Assembly: GCF_000154445.1 (NCBI RefSeq) | Contig: NZ_DS499559.1 | Strand: one strand, 5' to 3' | DNA from: Intestinibacter bartlettii | GTDB lineage: Bacteria; Bacillota; Clostridia; Peptostreptococcales; Peptostreptococcaceae | Length of the DNA: 64,000 bases | Shown here: positions 47,343 to 57,451 of the stretch, piece after piece | Layout of the letters: every line of letters starts with the position of its first letter | Numbering within the stretch: position 1 is the first letter of the stretch | Translations under genes and position numbers: made by a program | The notes under the pieces: model-generated | What the model was told of the DNA's origin: nothing | Databases searched by the model: none | What the model saw: only the letters and a program-made list of their open reading frames with translations

Positions 47343-48281
47343 ATGTCTTTTTCGAGTGAGACAAAAAATGAATTAGCTAGAGTTAAAGATATCGATGTTA
47401 ATGACAAACAAGCAGAATTGTCAGCTATAGTTAGAATGTCTGGAACTATACAATTTGCTGGACTTCGCAAAATAAACGTAAAAATAACTACAGAGTTAAA
47501 TTCTGTAGCTAGAAGAGTATTTAAATTACTAAAAAAAGAGTTTAATATAGAAACTACAATTTCGGTAAATAAAAATCAAATGCTAAAAAGAAATAATAGT
47601 TACGTTTTAATGGTAAAAAGTGAAAATGGAGCAGAAAAACTTCTTAAAAAACTAGGAATACTAGAAGATAGAGATGGATTTTTCCCTACAAATTGTATAC
47701 CAAAAGAAATATTTGAAGATGATATTCTAAAAAAAGCATATCTTAGAGGTGCTTTTTTAGGTGGGGGTTCAATAAGTGACCCTGAAAAAAATTATCACAT
47801 GGAATTTGTGACTAATAATGAAGATTATGCAAACTCGCTTAGAGATTTAATAAATTCATTTGGGTTAAATTCTAAAATAGTTGCTAGAAAAAATAGTTTT
47901 GTTGTTTATTTAAAAGAAAGTGAACAAATTTCTGATTTATTGAGTATGATAGGGGCATATCAAGCTTTACTTAGTTTGCAAAGTACAAAAATAGTAAAAG
48001 AAATGAGAAATAATGTAAACCGTATTGTAAATTGTGAAACTGCAAACTTATCAAAAACTGTAAATGCAGCAGTTAGACAAGTTGAAAATATAAAATTAAT
48101 CCAAAATAAAATAGGGATTAGTAGTTTACCAGAAAATTTACAAGAGATAGCTCTACTTAGAGTAGAAAATGAAGATATGTCATTAAAAGAATTAGGGGAA
48201 ATGTTAAATCCGCCTATAAGTAAATCAGGTGTCAATCATCGATTGAAAAAAATAGAGCAAATTGCTAATGATTTAAAATAG
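47343..48281 (+). CDS. whiA: DNA-binding protein WhiA
   Basis: WhiA affects sporulation in actinomycetes and cell division or chromosome segregation in Bacillus. The N-terminal LAGLIDADG-like domain holds RGAFLGGGSISDPEKNYHMEF; the C-terminal helix-turn-helix contains LKELGEMLNPPISKSGVNHRL. Length is 312 residues from ATG 47343 (MSFSSETKNEL). AGGTGAT lies upstream; a GTG at 47334 is less likely. Confidence 0.95.
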   Translation: MSFSSETKNELARVKDIDVNDKQAELSAIVRMSGTIQFAGLRKINVKITTELNSVARRVFKLLKKEFNIETTISVNKNQMLKRNNSYVLMVKSENGAEKLLKKLGILEDRDGFFPTNCIPKEIFEDDILKKAYLRGAFLGGGSISDPEKNYHMEFVTNNEDYANSLRDLINSFGLNSKIVARKNSFVVYLKESEQISDLLSMIGAYQALLSLQSTKIVKEMRNNVNRIVNCETANLSKTVNAAVRQVENIKLIQNKIGISSLPENLQEIALLRVENEDMSLKELGEMLNPPISKSGVNHRLKKIEQIANDLK

Positions 48282-48288
48282 AAAAAAT

Positions 48289-48323
48289 GGGGGAATTTTG
48301 AATAAATTCCCCTTGTTTATTTT
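48289..48323 (+). terminator. terminator after whiA
   Basis: GGGGAATTT (48290-48298) pairs with AAATTCCCC (48304-48312), followed by TTGTTTATTTT. It ends the murB-to-whiA block. Confidence 0.75.
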
Positions 48324-48442
48324 GTAAAAATATATTAATTTTATATGATAATAAAATGGGTATAAATTAAATAATGCTCAAATAAAAAAGAAAAAATATA
48401 TAAAAATTAACATAGATTAAATTTATATTAGGAGGTGGAGAT

Positions 48443-51400
48443 ATGTCGTCTGAATTTGCACACTTGCATGTCCATACAGAATATAGTTTACTAGATGGTT
48501 TTTCAAGGGTTAAGAAACTGATAAAACGAACTAAGGAACTAGGCATGAAATCTGTTGCGATAACTGACCATGGAAATATGTTTGGTGTAATAGATTTTTA
48601 TAAAGAAGCGAAAAAACAAGGTATAAAGCCTGTAATAGGATGTGAATTATATACAGCTCAACGCAGTTTGACAGATAAAGACCCAAATTTTGATAAAAGA
48701 TATGGTCATTTAATTTTATTAGCAGAAAATATGACAGGATATCAAAACTTAATAAAATTAGTTTCGATATCATATGTAGACGGATTTTATTATAAACCAA
48801 GAGTTGATATAGAAGCATTGAGAGAACATAGCGAAGGAATTATATGCTTATCAGCATGTCTAGCAGGTGATGTTTCAAATGCATTGATGAATAGAAACTA
48901 CGAAAAAGCTAAAGAAATAGCTTTAACATATAACGAAATATTTGGACAAGGTAATTTCTATTTAGAATTACAAGATCATAATTTACCAGAACAAAAAGAA
49001 GTAAATGCATCTTTAGTAAAACTATCAAAGGAATTAAATATTCCATTAGTAGCTACAAATGATATACATTATGTAGATAAAGCTGATTCAAAAGCACATG
49101 ATGTTTTACTATGTATTCAAATGGGAAAAACATTAAATGACCCAGCAAGAATGAGGTTCGGAACAGAAGAGTTTTATTTAAAATCTAGAGAAGAAATGGA
49201 AGAGTTATTCCCATATGCATTAGAAGCACTAGATAATACAGCAAAAATAGCAGAAAGATGTAATGTAGAATTTGACTTTAATACAATACATTTACCAAAT
49301 TATGAAGTTCCAGAAGGATATACAACTTCAGGATACTTAGAAGAATTATGCTACAAAGGATTATACGAAAGATATGAAAATCCGAGCCAAGAAATTTTAG
49401 ATAGATTGAAATATGAATTAGGTGTTATTAATAAAATGGGATACGTTGAATATTTCTTAATAACATGGGATTTCATCAACTTTGCAAAAGAAAACGGAAT
49501 AATGGTAGGACCGGGACGTGGTAGTGCGGCTGGTTCAATAGTAGCATATACACTAAAAATAACTGATATAGACCCTATAAAATATAACTTACTGTTTGAA
49601 AGATTCTTAAACCCAGAACGTGTGTCGATGCCGGATATCGATATCGATTTTTGCTACGAAAGAAGAGAAGAAGTTATTGATTATGTTAAAAGAAAATACG
49701 GAGAAGACCACGTTGCACAGATAATTACTTTTGGTACAATGGGAGCGAAACTTGCCATCAGGGACGTTGGAAGGGTTTTAGATATACCTTATAACAAGGT
49801 TGATAAAATAGCAAAAGAAATACCAAATGCATTAGGAATGACAATAGATAAGGCTTTAGAAACAAACCCAAATTTAAAGTCATTATATGAACAAGACCAA
49901 GAGACAAAAACAATAATAAATATATCTAAGGAATTAGAAGGTATGCTTAGACATGCTTCTACCCATGCAGCAGGTGTAGTTATATCTAAAAATCCAATTG
50001 ATGAATATGTACCATTATACAAGCATCAAGACGCTATAAGTACACAGTTTACTATGACTACATTAGAAGAGCTAGGACTTCTTAAAATGGACTTCCTAGG
50101 GCTTAGAACATTAACTGTTATAAGAGATGCTCTTGATTTAATTGAGAAAAATCACGGCAGAAAAATAGATTTCTCAAAAATGGATTATGATGATCCAAAG
50201 GTATTTGAACTACTTTCTTCAGGAAATACTTTAGGCGTGTTCCAAATGGAGAGTGCTGGGATGAGATCGTTTATGAAACAATTAAAACCAAGTAACTTCG
50301 AAGACATAGTAGCTGGAATTTCTCTATATAGACCGGGTCCAATGGATTCAATACCAACTTATTTAGAGTACAAACATAATCCAGAAAAGATAACATATAT
50401 TCACGAAAAATTAAAACCAATAATGGAAGTAACTTATGGTTGTTTAATATACCAAGAACAGGTTATGGAAGTTGTTAGAGAGCTTGGTGGATATAGTTAT
50501 GGACGAAGCGACTTAGTTAGAAGAGCCATGGGTAAAAAGAAAATGGATGTCATGGAAGAAGAAAGACAATACTTTATCCACGGAAAAACTGACGAAAATG
50601 GAAATATCGAAATTGCCGGATGTGTTAGAAATGGTGTAGATGAACAAACTGCAAATAAAATATTTGATGACATGATTGACTTTGCAAAATACGCATTTAA
50701 CAAATCGCATGCAGCCGCATATGGTGTTATTGCATATGAAACAGCGTATTTAAAGGCACATTATCCAGTTGAATTTATGGCAGCATTAATTACAAGTGTA
50801 ATGGGTAATACAGACAAAGTAGTTGAATATATAAGAGAATGTAATGCATTAAATATAAAAGTTTTAAAACCGGATATAAACAAAAGTTTTGCAAAATTCT
50901 CAGTTGAGGATAATAATATAAGATTTGGACTTGCAGCTGTAAAAAATGTAGGTGTAAATATAATAAATAATATAGTTATCGAAAGAGAACAAAATGGCGA
51001 ATTTACGGATTTCATCAATTTAATAAAAAGATTAGACAGCAAAGATATAAATAAAAGAGTAATTGAAAGCTTAATTAAATGTGGTGGATTTGATGAAATG
51101 GGATACAATAGAGCCAGTTTAATGATGGGATACGAAAAGGTATTAGAAAGTGTATCTTTAGAGAGAAAGAAAAATATTAAAGGGCAAATTTCCTTATTTG
51201 ATGGTCTAGATGGACTTGGACAAAACGAAGAAATAGATAGATTTGAAAATTCGACAACTTCTATTGCTAGTATACAAGAGTTTGAAGAAAGAGAAAAACT
51301 AGCTTTAGAAAAAGAAGTATTAGGAATGTATGTTAGTGGACATCCTCTTTCTGAGTATGAAAAAGAATTAGAAACAAGAACATCACTAAATACTAAAAAA

Positions 51401-51979
51401 TTAAATGAAGTAAAAGAAAATTTAGATAAATACCTAGCTATGGATCAAGAAAATGTAATAATTGGAGGAATGATTTCTAATAAAAGAATACAAACTACTA
51501 AGAGAAATGAAATAATGGCTTTCCTTGAAGTGGAAGATTTATATGGTTCTATAGAAGTAATTGTTTTTCCAAGAATACTTCAACAATATAATACTATTGT
51601 AAATGAAGAGAATATAGTTTATATTAAAGGTAGACTAAGTATACAAGAAGAGGAGAATGCAAAAATAATAGCTCAAGAAATAAAAGATATAAGCGATAAA
51701 ACTCCTTTTATAGAAAATAAAAAGAAAATATATAATAGACAACTAAATGAAAATAGGGAAAATTTATTTATCAAAATAGATGACATAAATGACAAAGAGA
51801 AACTAGAACAAATAGAAAATATTTTAAAACTTTATCCAGGAAATGAACAAGTATTTTTATGTACAACTGTTCCAAAGAAAAAATATAGATGGAATGGAAA
51901 TATTACTATTTCCAAAGTTTTAGTCGACAATTTGAAACAAATATTAAATGAAAATTGTATTAAAATTGTAACACAATAA
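48443..51979 (+). CDS. dnaE: DNA polymerase III alpha subunit DnaE
   Basis: A replicative C-family polymerase of 1178 residues. The PHP domain begins HLHVHTEYSLLDG (residues 7-19); the catalytic Asp motif PDIDIDFCYERR is near residue 398, with GPGRGSAAGSIVAY before it. RPGPMDSIP and the helix-hairpin-helix region follow, and an OB fold (NVIIGGMISNKRIQTTKRNE) lies near residue 1010. It is the DnaE form without the 3'-5' exonuclease of PolC. AGGAGGTGGAG precedes the ATG. Confidence 0.97.
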   Translation: MSSEFAHLHVHTEYSLLDGFSRVKKLIKRTKELGMKSVAITDHGNMFGVIDFYKEAKKQGIKPVIGCELYTAQRSLTDKDPNFDKRYGHLILLAENMTGYQNLIKLVSISYVDGFYYKPRVDIEALREHSEGIICLSACLAGDVSNALMNRNYEKAKEIALTYNEIFGQGNFYLELQDHNLPEQKEVNASLVKLSKELNIPLVATNDIHYVDKADSKAHDVLLCIQMGKTLNDPARMRFGTEEFYLKSREEMEELFPYALEALDNTAKIAERCNVEFDFNTIHLPNYEVPEGYTTSGYLEELCYKGLYERYENPSQEILDRLKYELGVINKMGYVEYFLITWDFINFAKENGIMVGPGRGSAAGSIVAYTLKITDIDPIKYNLLFERFLNPERVSMPDIDIDFCYERREEVIDYVKRKYGEDHVAQIITFGTMGAKLAIRDVGRVLDIPYNKVDKIAKEIPNALGMTIDKALETNPNLKSLYEQDQETKTIINISKELEGMLRHASTHAAGVVISKNPIDEYVPLYKHQDAISTQFTMTTLEELGLLKMDFLGLRTLTVIRDALDLIEKNHGRKIDFSKMDYDDPKVFELLSSGNTLGVFQMESAGMRSFMKQLKPSNFEDIVAGISLYRPGPMDSIPTYLEYKHNPEKITYIHEKLKPIMEVTYGCLIYQEQVMEVVRELGGYSYGRSDLVRRAMGKKKMDVMEEERQYFIHGKTDENGNIEIAGCVRNGVDEQTANKIFDDMIDFAKYAFNKSHAAAYGVIAYETAYLKAHYPVEFMAALITSVMGNTDKVVEYIRECNALNIKVLKPDINKSFAKFSVEDNNIRFGLAAVKNVGVNIINNIVIEREQNGEFTDFINLIKRLDSKDINKRVIESLIKCGGFDEMGYNRASLMMGYEKVLESVSLERKKNIKGQISLFDGLDGLGQNEEIDRFENSTTSIASIQEFEEREKLALEKEVLGMYVSGHPLSEYEKELETRTSLNTKKLNEVKENLDKYLAMDQENVIIGGMISNKRIQTTKRNEIMAFLEVEDLYGSIEVIVFPRILQQYNTIVNEENIVYIKGRLSIQEEENAKIIAQEIKDISDKTPFIENKKKIYNRQLNENRENLFIKIDDINDKEKLEQIENILKLYPGNEQVFLCTTVPKKKYRWNGNITISKVLVDNLKQILNENCIKIVTQ

Positions 51980-52039
51980 AAAATTAACACAAATACCCAA
52001 AAATATAATACATATATATCTAAAATTTTACCAAAAATA

Positions 52040-52048
52040 TGGTATAAT
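52040..52048 (+). promoter_or_regulatory. extended -10 promoter element for pfkA
   Basis: TGGTATAAT, identical to the uvrB element. The transcript would start near 52055. The leader has a short hairpin AGGGAC/GTCCCT at 52107-52125 and then AGGAGG before pfkA. Confidence 0.55.
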
Positions 52049-52149
52049 ATCGTAGTATATGAATTGGGTAAGTTTTTTTAATTGACATGGGATAAATAAT
52101 AAGGATAGGGACAAAAAGAGTCCCTGTGAAGTGTTTTAGGAGGTAATTT

Positions 52150-53109
52150 ATGAAAACAATAGGGATATTAACAAGTGGTGGAGATGCTCCAGGAATGAAT
52201 GCTGCTATAAGAGCAGTTGTAAGATCAGCAATTTATTATGGTTGCAAAGTTTATGGAATTAATAGAGGGTACAAAGGTCTAATTGAAGATGACGTACAAG
52301 AAATGAATTTATCATCTGTTGGTGATATTATACATAGAGGAGGAACTATATTAAAATCTTCAAGATGTGAAGAGTTTAAAACTGAAGAAGGAAGAAAAAT
52401 CGCAGTTAAAGTTCTTAAAAAATATGGAATTGACTGTCTAGTTGTAATTGGTGGAGATGGTTCATTTAATGGGGCAAGTAAATTAAGTGAATTAGGGTTC
52501 CCAGCAATAGGAATACCAGGAACAATAGACAATGATTTAGCATATACAGATTATACAATAGGATATTTCACAGCTATAGAAACTGTAATTGATGCTATCG
52601 GTAAAATAAGAGATACATCATCTTCTCATGAAAGAGTAAATATAGTTGAAGTTATGGGTAGACATTGTGGAGATTTAGCTTTATATTCAGGACTTGCTGG
52701 TGGAGCTGAAACAATAATATTACCAGAACATCCAGAAAGTATAGAAGGTATATGCGATAGATTAGAAACAACTAAAAAAAGAGGTAAAAAACACAGCATA
52801 ATTGTATTAGCTGAAGGTGTTGGTAATGCACATGAAATAGGGAAACAAATAGCAGAAAAAACAGGTTCAGATTTAAGGGTAACTATTCTTGGACATGTAC
52901 AAAGAGGTGGAAGTCCATCTGCATTTGATAGAATCCTAGCTAGTAAATTGGGAGTAAGAGCAGTTGAATTACTATTAGATGGAAAATCAGCTAGAGTAGT
53001 TGGAGTAAAAGACGACAAAGTTATAGATATGGACATACATGAAGCTTTAGCTATGAAAAAGGAATTTGATAAATATACTTATAAAATGACTAAGATACTA
53101 TCTATATAG
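52150..53109 (+). CDS. pfkA: ATP-dependent 6-phosphofructokinase
   Basis: Commits fructose-6-phosphate to glycolysis. Motifs: GILTSGGDAPGMNAAIRA (residues 5-22), VVIGGDGSFNGA with the ATP-type glycine after GGDG, PGTIDNDLAYTDYTIG, and GHVQRGGSPSAFDR. Length of 319 residues matches bacterial ATP-PFK. The dnaE-pfkA-pyk order is common in clostridia. pyk follows after 49 bases. Confidence 0.97.
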   Translation: MKTIGILTSGGDAPGMNAAIRAVVRSAIYYGCKVYGINRGYKGLIEDDVQEMNLSSVGDIIHRGGTILKSSRCEEFKTEEGRKIAVKVLKKYGIDCLVVIGGDGSFNGASKLSELGFPAIGIPGTIDNDLAYTDYTIGYFTAIETVIDAIGKIRDTSSSHERVNIVEVMGRHCGDLALYSGLAGGAETIILPEHPESIEGICDRLETTKKRGKKHSIIVLAEGVGNAHEIGKQIAEKTGSDLRVTILGHVQRGGSPSAFDRILASKLGVRAVELLLDGKSARVVGVKDDKVIDMDIHEALAMKKEFDKYTYKMTKILSI

Positions 53110-53158
53110 TTCAACTTATATAATAATTTATGTAACAAAATTTAGGAGGATAATATTT

Positions 53159-54919
53159 ATGTTAAAGAATGCAAAAAAAACTAAAATAGTGTGTACACTA
53201 GGACCAGCTTCAGACAGTGAAGAGGTATTAACTCAACTAGTAGAAAATGGTCTTAATGTGTGTAGATTTAACTTTTCTCATGGGGATCATGCAGAACAAA
53301 AAGTAAGAATGGATACTGCTAAAAAAGTAAGAGAAAAATTAAATGTACCAGTAGCATTATTATTAGATACTAAAGGTCCAGAAATAAGAACAGGAAAATT
53401 TGCAGACCCAGAAGTTTTATTAGAACAAGGTCAACAATTTATAGTGACTATGGACGAAGCTTTAGGAACAAAAGAAAAATGTACAGTGAGTTACAAAGAA
53501 TTAGTTAACGATGTAAAAGTTGGGGACACTATACTTATAGATGATGGTCTTGTTGGATTAAGAATAAATGAAATAAAAGGTAATGACATAATATGTACAG
53601 TTGAAAACTCAGGTATAGTTAAAAATCACAAAGGTGTTAACTTACCAGGTGTAAAAATTAACTTACCAGCTTTAACACCAAAAGATATAAGTGATATAGA
53701 ATTTGGTATAGAACAAGATATTGATTTTATAGCAGCATCTTTCGTAAGAAAAGCTTCTGACGTATTAGCTATAAGAGAAATATTAGAAAACAACAATGCT
53801 ACTCATATACAAATAATATCTAAAATAGAAAACCAAGAAGGTGTAGAAAACCTAGATGAAATACTACAAGTTTCTGATGGTTTAATGGTAGCAAGAGGGG
53901 ATTTAGGAGTTGAAGTTCCAACTGAAGAAATGCCAATAATACAAAAAGACATGATAAGAAAATGTAACGAATTAGGAAAACCAGTTATAACTGCTACTCA
54001 AATGTTAGACTCTATGATAAGAAATCCTAGACCAACAAGAGCAGAAGTAACAGACGTTGCAAATGCTATATACGATGGTACTGATGCAATAATGCTTTCA
54101 GGGGAAACTGCTGCTGGTAAATATCCAGTTGAAGCTGTTAAAGTTATGGCATCAATAGCAAAAAGAATAGAAGAAACTTTAAATTATGAAGAAATATTAA
54201 AAGAAAGAAACTTAAAAGGATCTACTGTAACAGATGCTATAAGTTATGCTACTTGCACAACTGCAGTTGAATTAAATGCATCTGCAATAGTATCTTCAAC
54301 TTCTTCAGGATATACTGCTAGAATGGTATCTAAATTTAGACCTAAAACACCTATAATAGCTGCTACAGATAGTGATAGAACTAGAAGACAATTAGCATTA
54401 AGCTGGGGTGTTTATTCAGTACATTCATCAAAAGCAGAAAACACAGATGAAGTTATAGAATACTCTATAAATGCTTCTAAAGAATCAGAATATATAAACC
54501 AAGGTGAGTTAGTTGTTGTAACTGCAGGTGTACCAGTTGGCGAAAGTGGAACTACTAACTTAATAAAAGTTCACGTAATAAGTGAAGAAATATCTACAGG
54601 TATGGGAGTAGGTAGAGAAACAGTTGAAGGAAAAGTTAAAATTGTGAAAAATGGTGAAACTTGTATAGATTTCAACGAAGGTGATATATTAATTACATCT
54701 ATGACTGATGCTGATATGAATCAATATATAGAAAAAGCTGCTGCTATAGTAACTGAATGTGGAGGAATGACTTCTCATGCTGCTATAGTTGGTATAAACT
54801 TAGCTAAACCAGTTGTAATGTCAGCAACAGGAATAATGGATAAAGTAGTAGACGGTGAAATTATAACTGTAGATGCTGCTAGAGGTGTAGTTTATAGAGG
54901 ATCAAGTAGAGTTTTATAA
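53159..54919 (+). CDS. pyk: Pyruvate kinase with C-terminal PEP-utilising domain
   Basis: Makes pyruvate and ATP from phosphoenolpyruvate. The N-terminus KTKIVCTLGPASDS, the KGPEIRTG motif, the active-site ISKIENQEG, and MVARGDLGVEVP are clear. Residues from about 475 form the extra PEP-utilising (His-swivelling-type) domain with TECGGMTSHAAIVG. Total length of 586 residues equals the Bacillus type. AGGAGGATAAT precedes the ATG. Confidence 0.97.
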   Translation: MLKNAKKTKIVCTLGPASDSEEVLTQLVENGLNVCRFNFSHGDHAEQKVRMDTAKKVREKLNVPVALLLDTKGPEIRTGKFADPEVLLEQGQQFIVTMDEALGTKEKCTVSYKELVNDVKVGDTILIDDGLVGLRINEIKGNDIICTVENSGIVKNHKGVNLPGVKINLPALTPKDISDIEFGIEQDIDFIAASFVRKASDVLAIREILENNNATHIQIISKIENQEGVENLDEILQVSDGLMVARGDLGVEVPTEEMPIIQKDMIRKCNELGKPVITATQMLDSMIRNPRPTRAEVTDVANAIYDGTDAIMLSGETAAGKYPVEAVKVMASIAKRIEETLNYEEILKERNLKGSTVTDAISYATCTTAVELNASAIVSSTSSGYTARMVSKFRPKTPIIAATDSDRTRRQLALSWGVYSVHSSKAENTDEVIEYSINASKESEYINQGELVVVTAGVPVGESGTTNLIKVHVISEEISTGMGVGRETVEGKVKIVKNGETCIDFNEGDILITSMTDADMNQYIEKAAAIVTECGGMTSHAAIVGINLAKPVVMSATGIMDKVVDGEIITVDAARGVVYRGSSRVL

Positions 54920-54982
54920 GATAATTAATAACTAAATTGAATAAATGGATATATTTATTACAAATAAATATATTTAATATAA

Positions 54983-55030
54983 GAAGGATTGTGCTTGTTT
55001 TAAATTTATATGCAAGCGTAATCCTTTTTT
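54983..55030 (+). terminator. terminator after pyk
   Basis: AAGGATT..TGCTTG pairs with CAAGC..AATCCTT with a small mismatch, followed by TTTTTT. Confidence 0.85.
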
Positions 55031-55127
55031 AAAAATTTATTTAATTACAAGAATTTCTTTAAAATATAAAATTTTCTAAAAATTTATTGAAATTTATTTT
55101 AAATGGTGATACTATTATTTTATAAAG

Positions 55128-55173
55128 AGGGCCACTAATGTAGCAGGATGCTTTTATTTTAGTGGCCCTTTTT
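55128..55173 (+). terminator. second terminator between pyk and the NSS transporter
   Basis: GGGCCACTA (55129-55137) pairs with TAGTGGCCC (55160-55168), followed by TTTTTAT. It stands about 100 bases after the pyk terminator with no gene between, so it may end a short transcript or act as a back-up. Confidence 0.85.
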
Positions 55174-55490
55174 ATAAAAAATAATAGTCAGAAAATTTAA
55201 TAAAATATTAAAAATTATAATATAATAAAAACTAAAATTTATTTTTGAATACAGCATTAATGTTTTATTAAATTAAAATTTTATTTCTGATTTATTTTAT
55301 AAAATGCATATTGTAGAAATACAGGGGCATATAATAGTTCTACAAATGTATTTTTAGCACTTGAAAAAGTGCAACATTTTAAAGAAAATCTACATAATTA
55401 AAAATCCATAACCTTGAGGATGAAGATTTTCTTATTAGTTATATTTGTTTTGTTTAGGTCATAATATTTAAGTAAAAAGGAGGGGTAAAA
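55174..55490 (+). other. leader region of the NSS transporter gene
   Basis: No gene is seen. Two hairpins occur: GCACTT-GAAA-AAGTGC at 55357-55372, a perfect stem with a GNRA loop, and AAAATC...GATTTT at about 55408-55435 followed by CTTATT. A TATAAT is at 55330-55335 without a spaced -35. I cannot match this to a known riboswitch. Confidence 0.5.
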
Positions 55491-57062
55491 ATGGCAGATA
55501 ATCAAAACAGAGATCAATGGGGTTCGAAGATAGGTCTGATTCTTGCAATGGCAGGGAATGCAGTTGGGCTTGGTAACTTCTGGCGTTTCCCATATATAGC
55601 AGCCACTAATGGTGGTGGAGCATTCATGATTCCATATTTCTTTGCACTAATAGTTATAGGTTTACCTACAATGTTAGTTGAATGGACAATAGGACGTTAT
55701 GGTGGTGCTCATGGACATGGTACAGTTGGTCCAATGGTATATATACAAGCTAAAAAAGCAATATCTCCTAAAAAAGCAATCATATTAGGCTCTGTATGTG
55801 GAGCAATAGGTTTTGGGGTAACTGTATTAGTTAACTCATATTACACTCATATCATAGGTTGGTCATTAGGATACGCAGTTAATTCATTAACTGGTGGATA
55901 TGTAGGTATAGATTCTGGAGCATTCTTTGTAAACTATGTCACTGATCCTAAAAACTTAATATTCTGGATTATAGGTTTAGCATCTTTAGGATGGGCAGTT
56001 ATGAAAGGTGTATCTGAAGGTATAGAAGCTTGGGCTAAAGTAATGATGCCAGCTATATATGTATTTGGTATCATATTAGCAGTAAGAGCCGTAACATTAG
56101 GCGCTCCTGTAAATCCAGATTGGTCATCTATGAAAGGTTTAAATTTCGTTTGGAATCCAGACTTAAGTCAGTTAACATCAGCTTCAATAGTTACTGCTAC
56201 AGGTCAAATATTCTTTACGTTATCTTTAGGAATGGGTATAATTTGTAACTACGCATCATACCTACAACCAGATGAAGATATAGTAACAGCTTCTGTAGCA
56301 ACAGTAGCATTAAATGAATTTGCTGAAGTTATATTAGCTGGTACATCTGTTATACCTATATCTTATGCATTCCTTGGACCAGAAGGTATAAAAGGTAGTA
56401 TAGGTTTAGCATTTATGGCATTACCAAATGTATTCACTACAATGGCTGGTGGTAGAATATTCGGTGCAGTATGGTTCTTCTTATTATTCTTTGCAGGATT
56501 TACATCTGCAATAGCAATGTACAACTACTTAGTTGCATTACTAGAAGAAGAATTAGGCGTACAAAGAAAGAAAGGTGCATTACTAATATTCGTATTATAC
56601 TTAATAGTAGGTGCTCCAATAGCTGCTGAAGGTATAATAACTGGTGAAGCTAACTTAATTTACTTTACAGAAGTAGATAACTGGATAGGTAACTACTTAC
56701 TAATTGTTCTTGGATTACTAGAAGTTATAACTCTTGCATGGTTAGTTAGAGATGACGGTTTAGTAGAAATGAATAAAGGTGGATTATGGCATGTACCAAA
56801 ATGGTTCTATAAATTATTCCATCAATTCTTAACTCCAATATGTATAATAGTATTCTTAGGAATATTTACTAGAGATTATTGGATAGCAGGTAACTTTAAA
56901 ATAATTCCATCATATATAAATGGAATAGAATATATGGCTCCTTGGGTTAATGCAGCTAGATTAGTTGTTGTAGTTGTATTAATAATAGGTTTCATACAAA
57001 CTCATAGAGCTATTAAACGTAAATATAAAGATGAAATAGAAACTAATAAAGCAAATGCTTAA
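55491..57062 (+). CDS. Sodium-dependent transporter of the NSS (SNF) family
   Basis: A membrane protein of 523 residues with about 12 helices. The N-terminus GLILAMAGNAVGLGNFWRFP carries the family Na+-site motif; NGGGAFMIPYF follows. Bacterial NSS members carry amino acids with Na+. A small single-helix gene follows directly, as in MetP-MetS of Corynebacterium, so methionine or alanine are candidate substrates; the substrate is not fixed by sequence. AGGAGGGG precedes the ATG. Confidence 0.92.
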   Translation: MADNQNRDQWGSKIGLILAMAGNAVGLGNFWRFPYIAATNGGGAFMIPYFFALIVIGLPTMLVEWTIGRYGGAHGHGTVGPMVYIQAKKAISPKKAIILGSVCGAIGFGVTVLVNSYYTHIIGWSLGYAVNSLTGGYVGIDSGAFFVNYVTDPKNLIFWIIGLASLGWAVMKGVSEGIEAWAKVMMPAIYVFGIILAVRAVTLGAPVNPDWSSMKGLNFVWNPDLSQLTSASIVTATGQIFFTLSLGMGIICNYASYLQPDEDIVTASVATVALNEFAEVILAGTSVIPISYAFLGPEGIKGSIGLAFMALPNVFTTMAGGRIFGAVWFFLLFFAGFTSAIAMYNYLVALLEEELGVQRKKGALLIFVLYLIVGAPIAAEGIITGEANLIYFTEVDNWIGNYLLIVLGLLEVITLAWLVRDDGLVEMNKGGLWHVPKWFYKLFHQFLTPICIIVFLGIFTRDYWIAGNFKIIPSYINGIEYMAPWVNAARLVVVVVLIIGFIQTHRAIKRKYKDEIETNKANA

Positions 57063-57115
57063 TGGTCTTTAATAATACTTAGTCGTGTTTAATAAATAAA
57101 GGATGGTGAATTATC

Positions 57116-57214
57116 ATGACAGGTGCAGCATGTACATTTTTAGGTATTGTTTGGGTTGCTATATTAGGTACTGCAGCAATAGCTTTAAAGAAAATAGTTG
57201 GTAATGGACAATAA
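57116..57214 (+). CDS. MetS-like small subunit of the NSS transporter
   Basis: A 32-residue protein. ATG at 57116 follows GGATGGTG. Residues 5-24 form one hydrophobic helix (ACTFLGIVWVAILGTAAIAL), ending in a short basic tail KKIVGNGQ. It starts 53 bases after the NSS gene and is followed by a terminator, so the two form one operon. MetS-family partners of NSS transporters have this size and build. The assignment rests on context and topology. Confidence 0.75.
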   Translation: MTGAACTFLGIVWVAILGTAAIALKKIVGNGQ

Positions 57215-57259
57215 TATTATTTAAAGCTTTATAATATAATAACTCAAGTTTGAAAAAAG

Positions 57260-57290
57260 AAAACCCTACAAGATTTTTGTAGGGTTTTTT
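57260..57290 (+). terminator. terminator of the NSS transporter operon
   Basis: AACCCTACAA pairs with TTGTAGGGTT around GATTT, followed by TTTT. A clear intrinsic terminator. Confidence 0.92.
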
Positions 57291-57451
57291 ATACAAATAA
57301 TAAATATTGTTAGATTTAAAAAACAAAATTATATTTAAATTTCAATAATAAGCAATTATAATTATTAATATAGGAGTACATTTTAAAATTGTACTTACAT
57401 TTAAATCGTATTTATAAGGGAATAGATATTTTTTAGAAGGGGGTGTATTAA

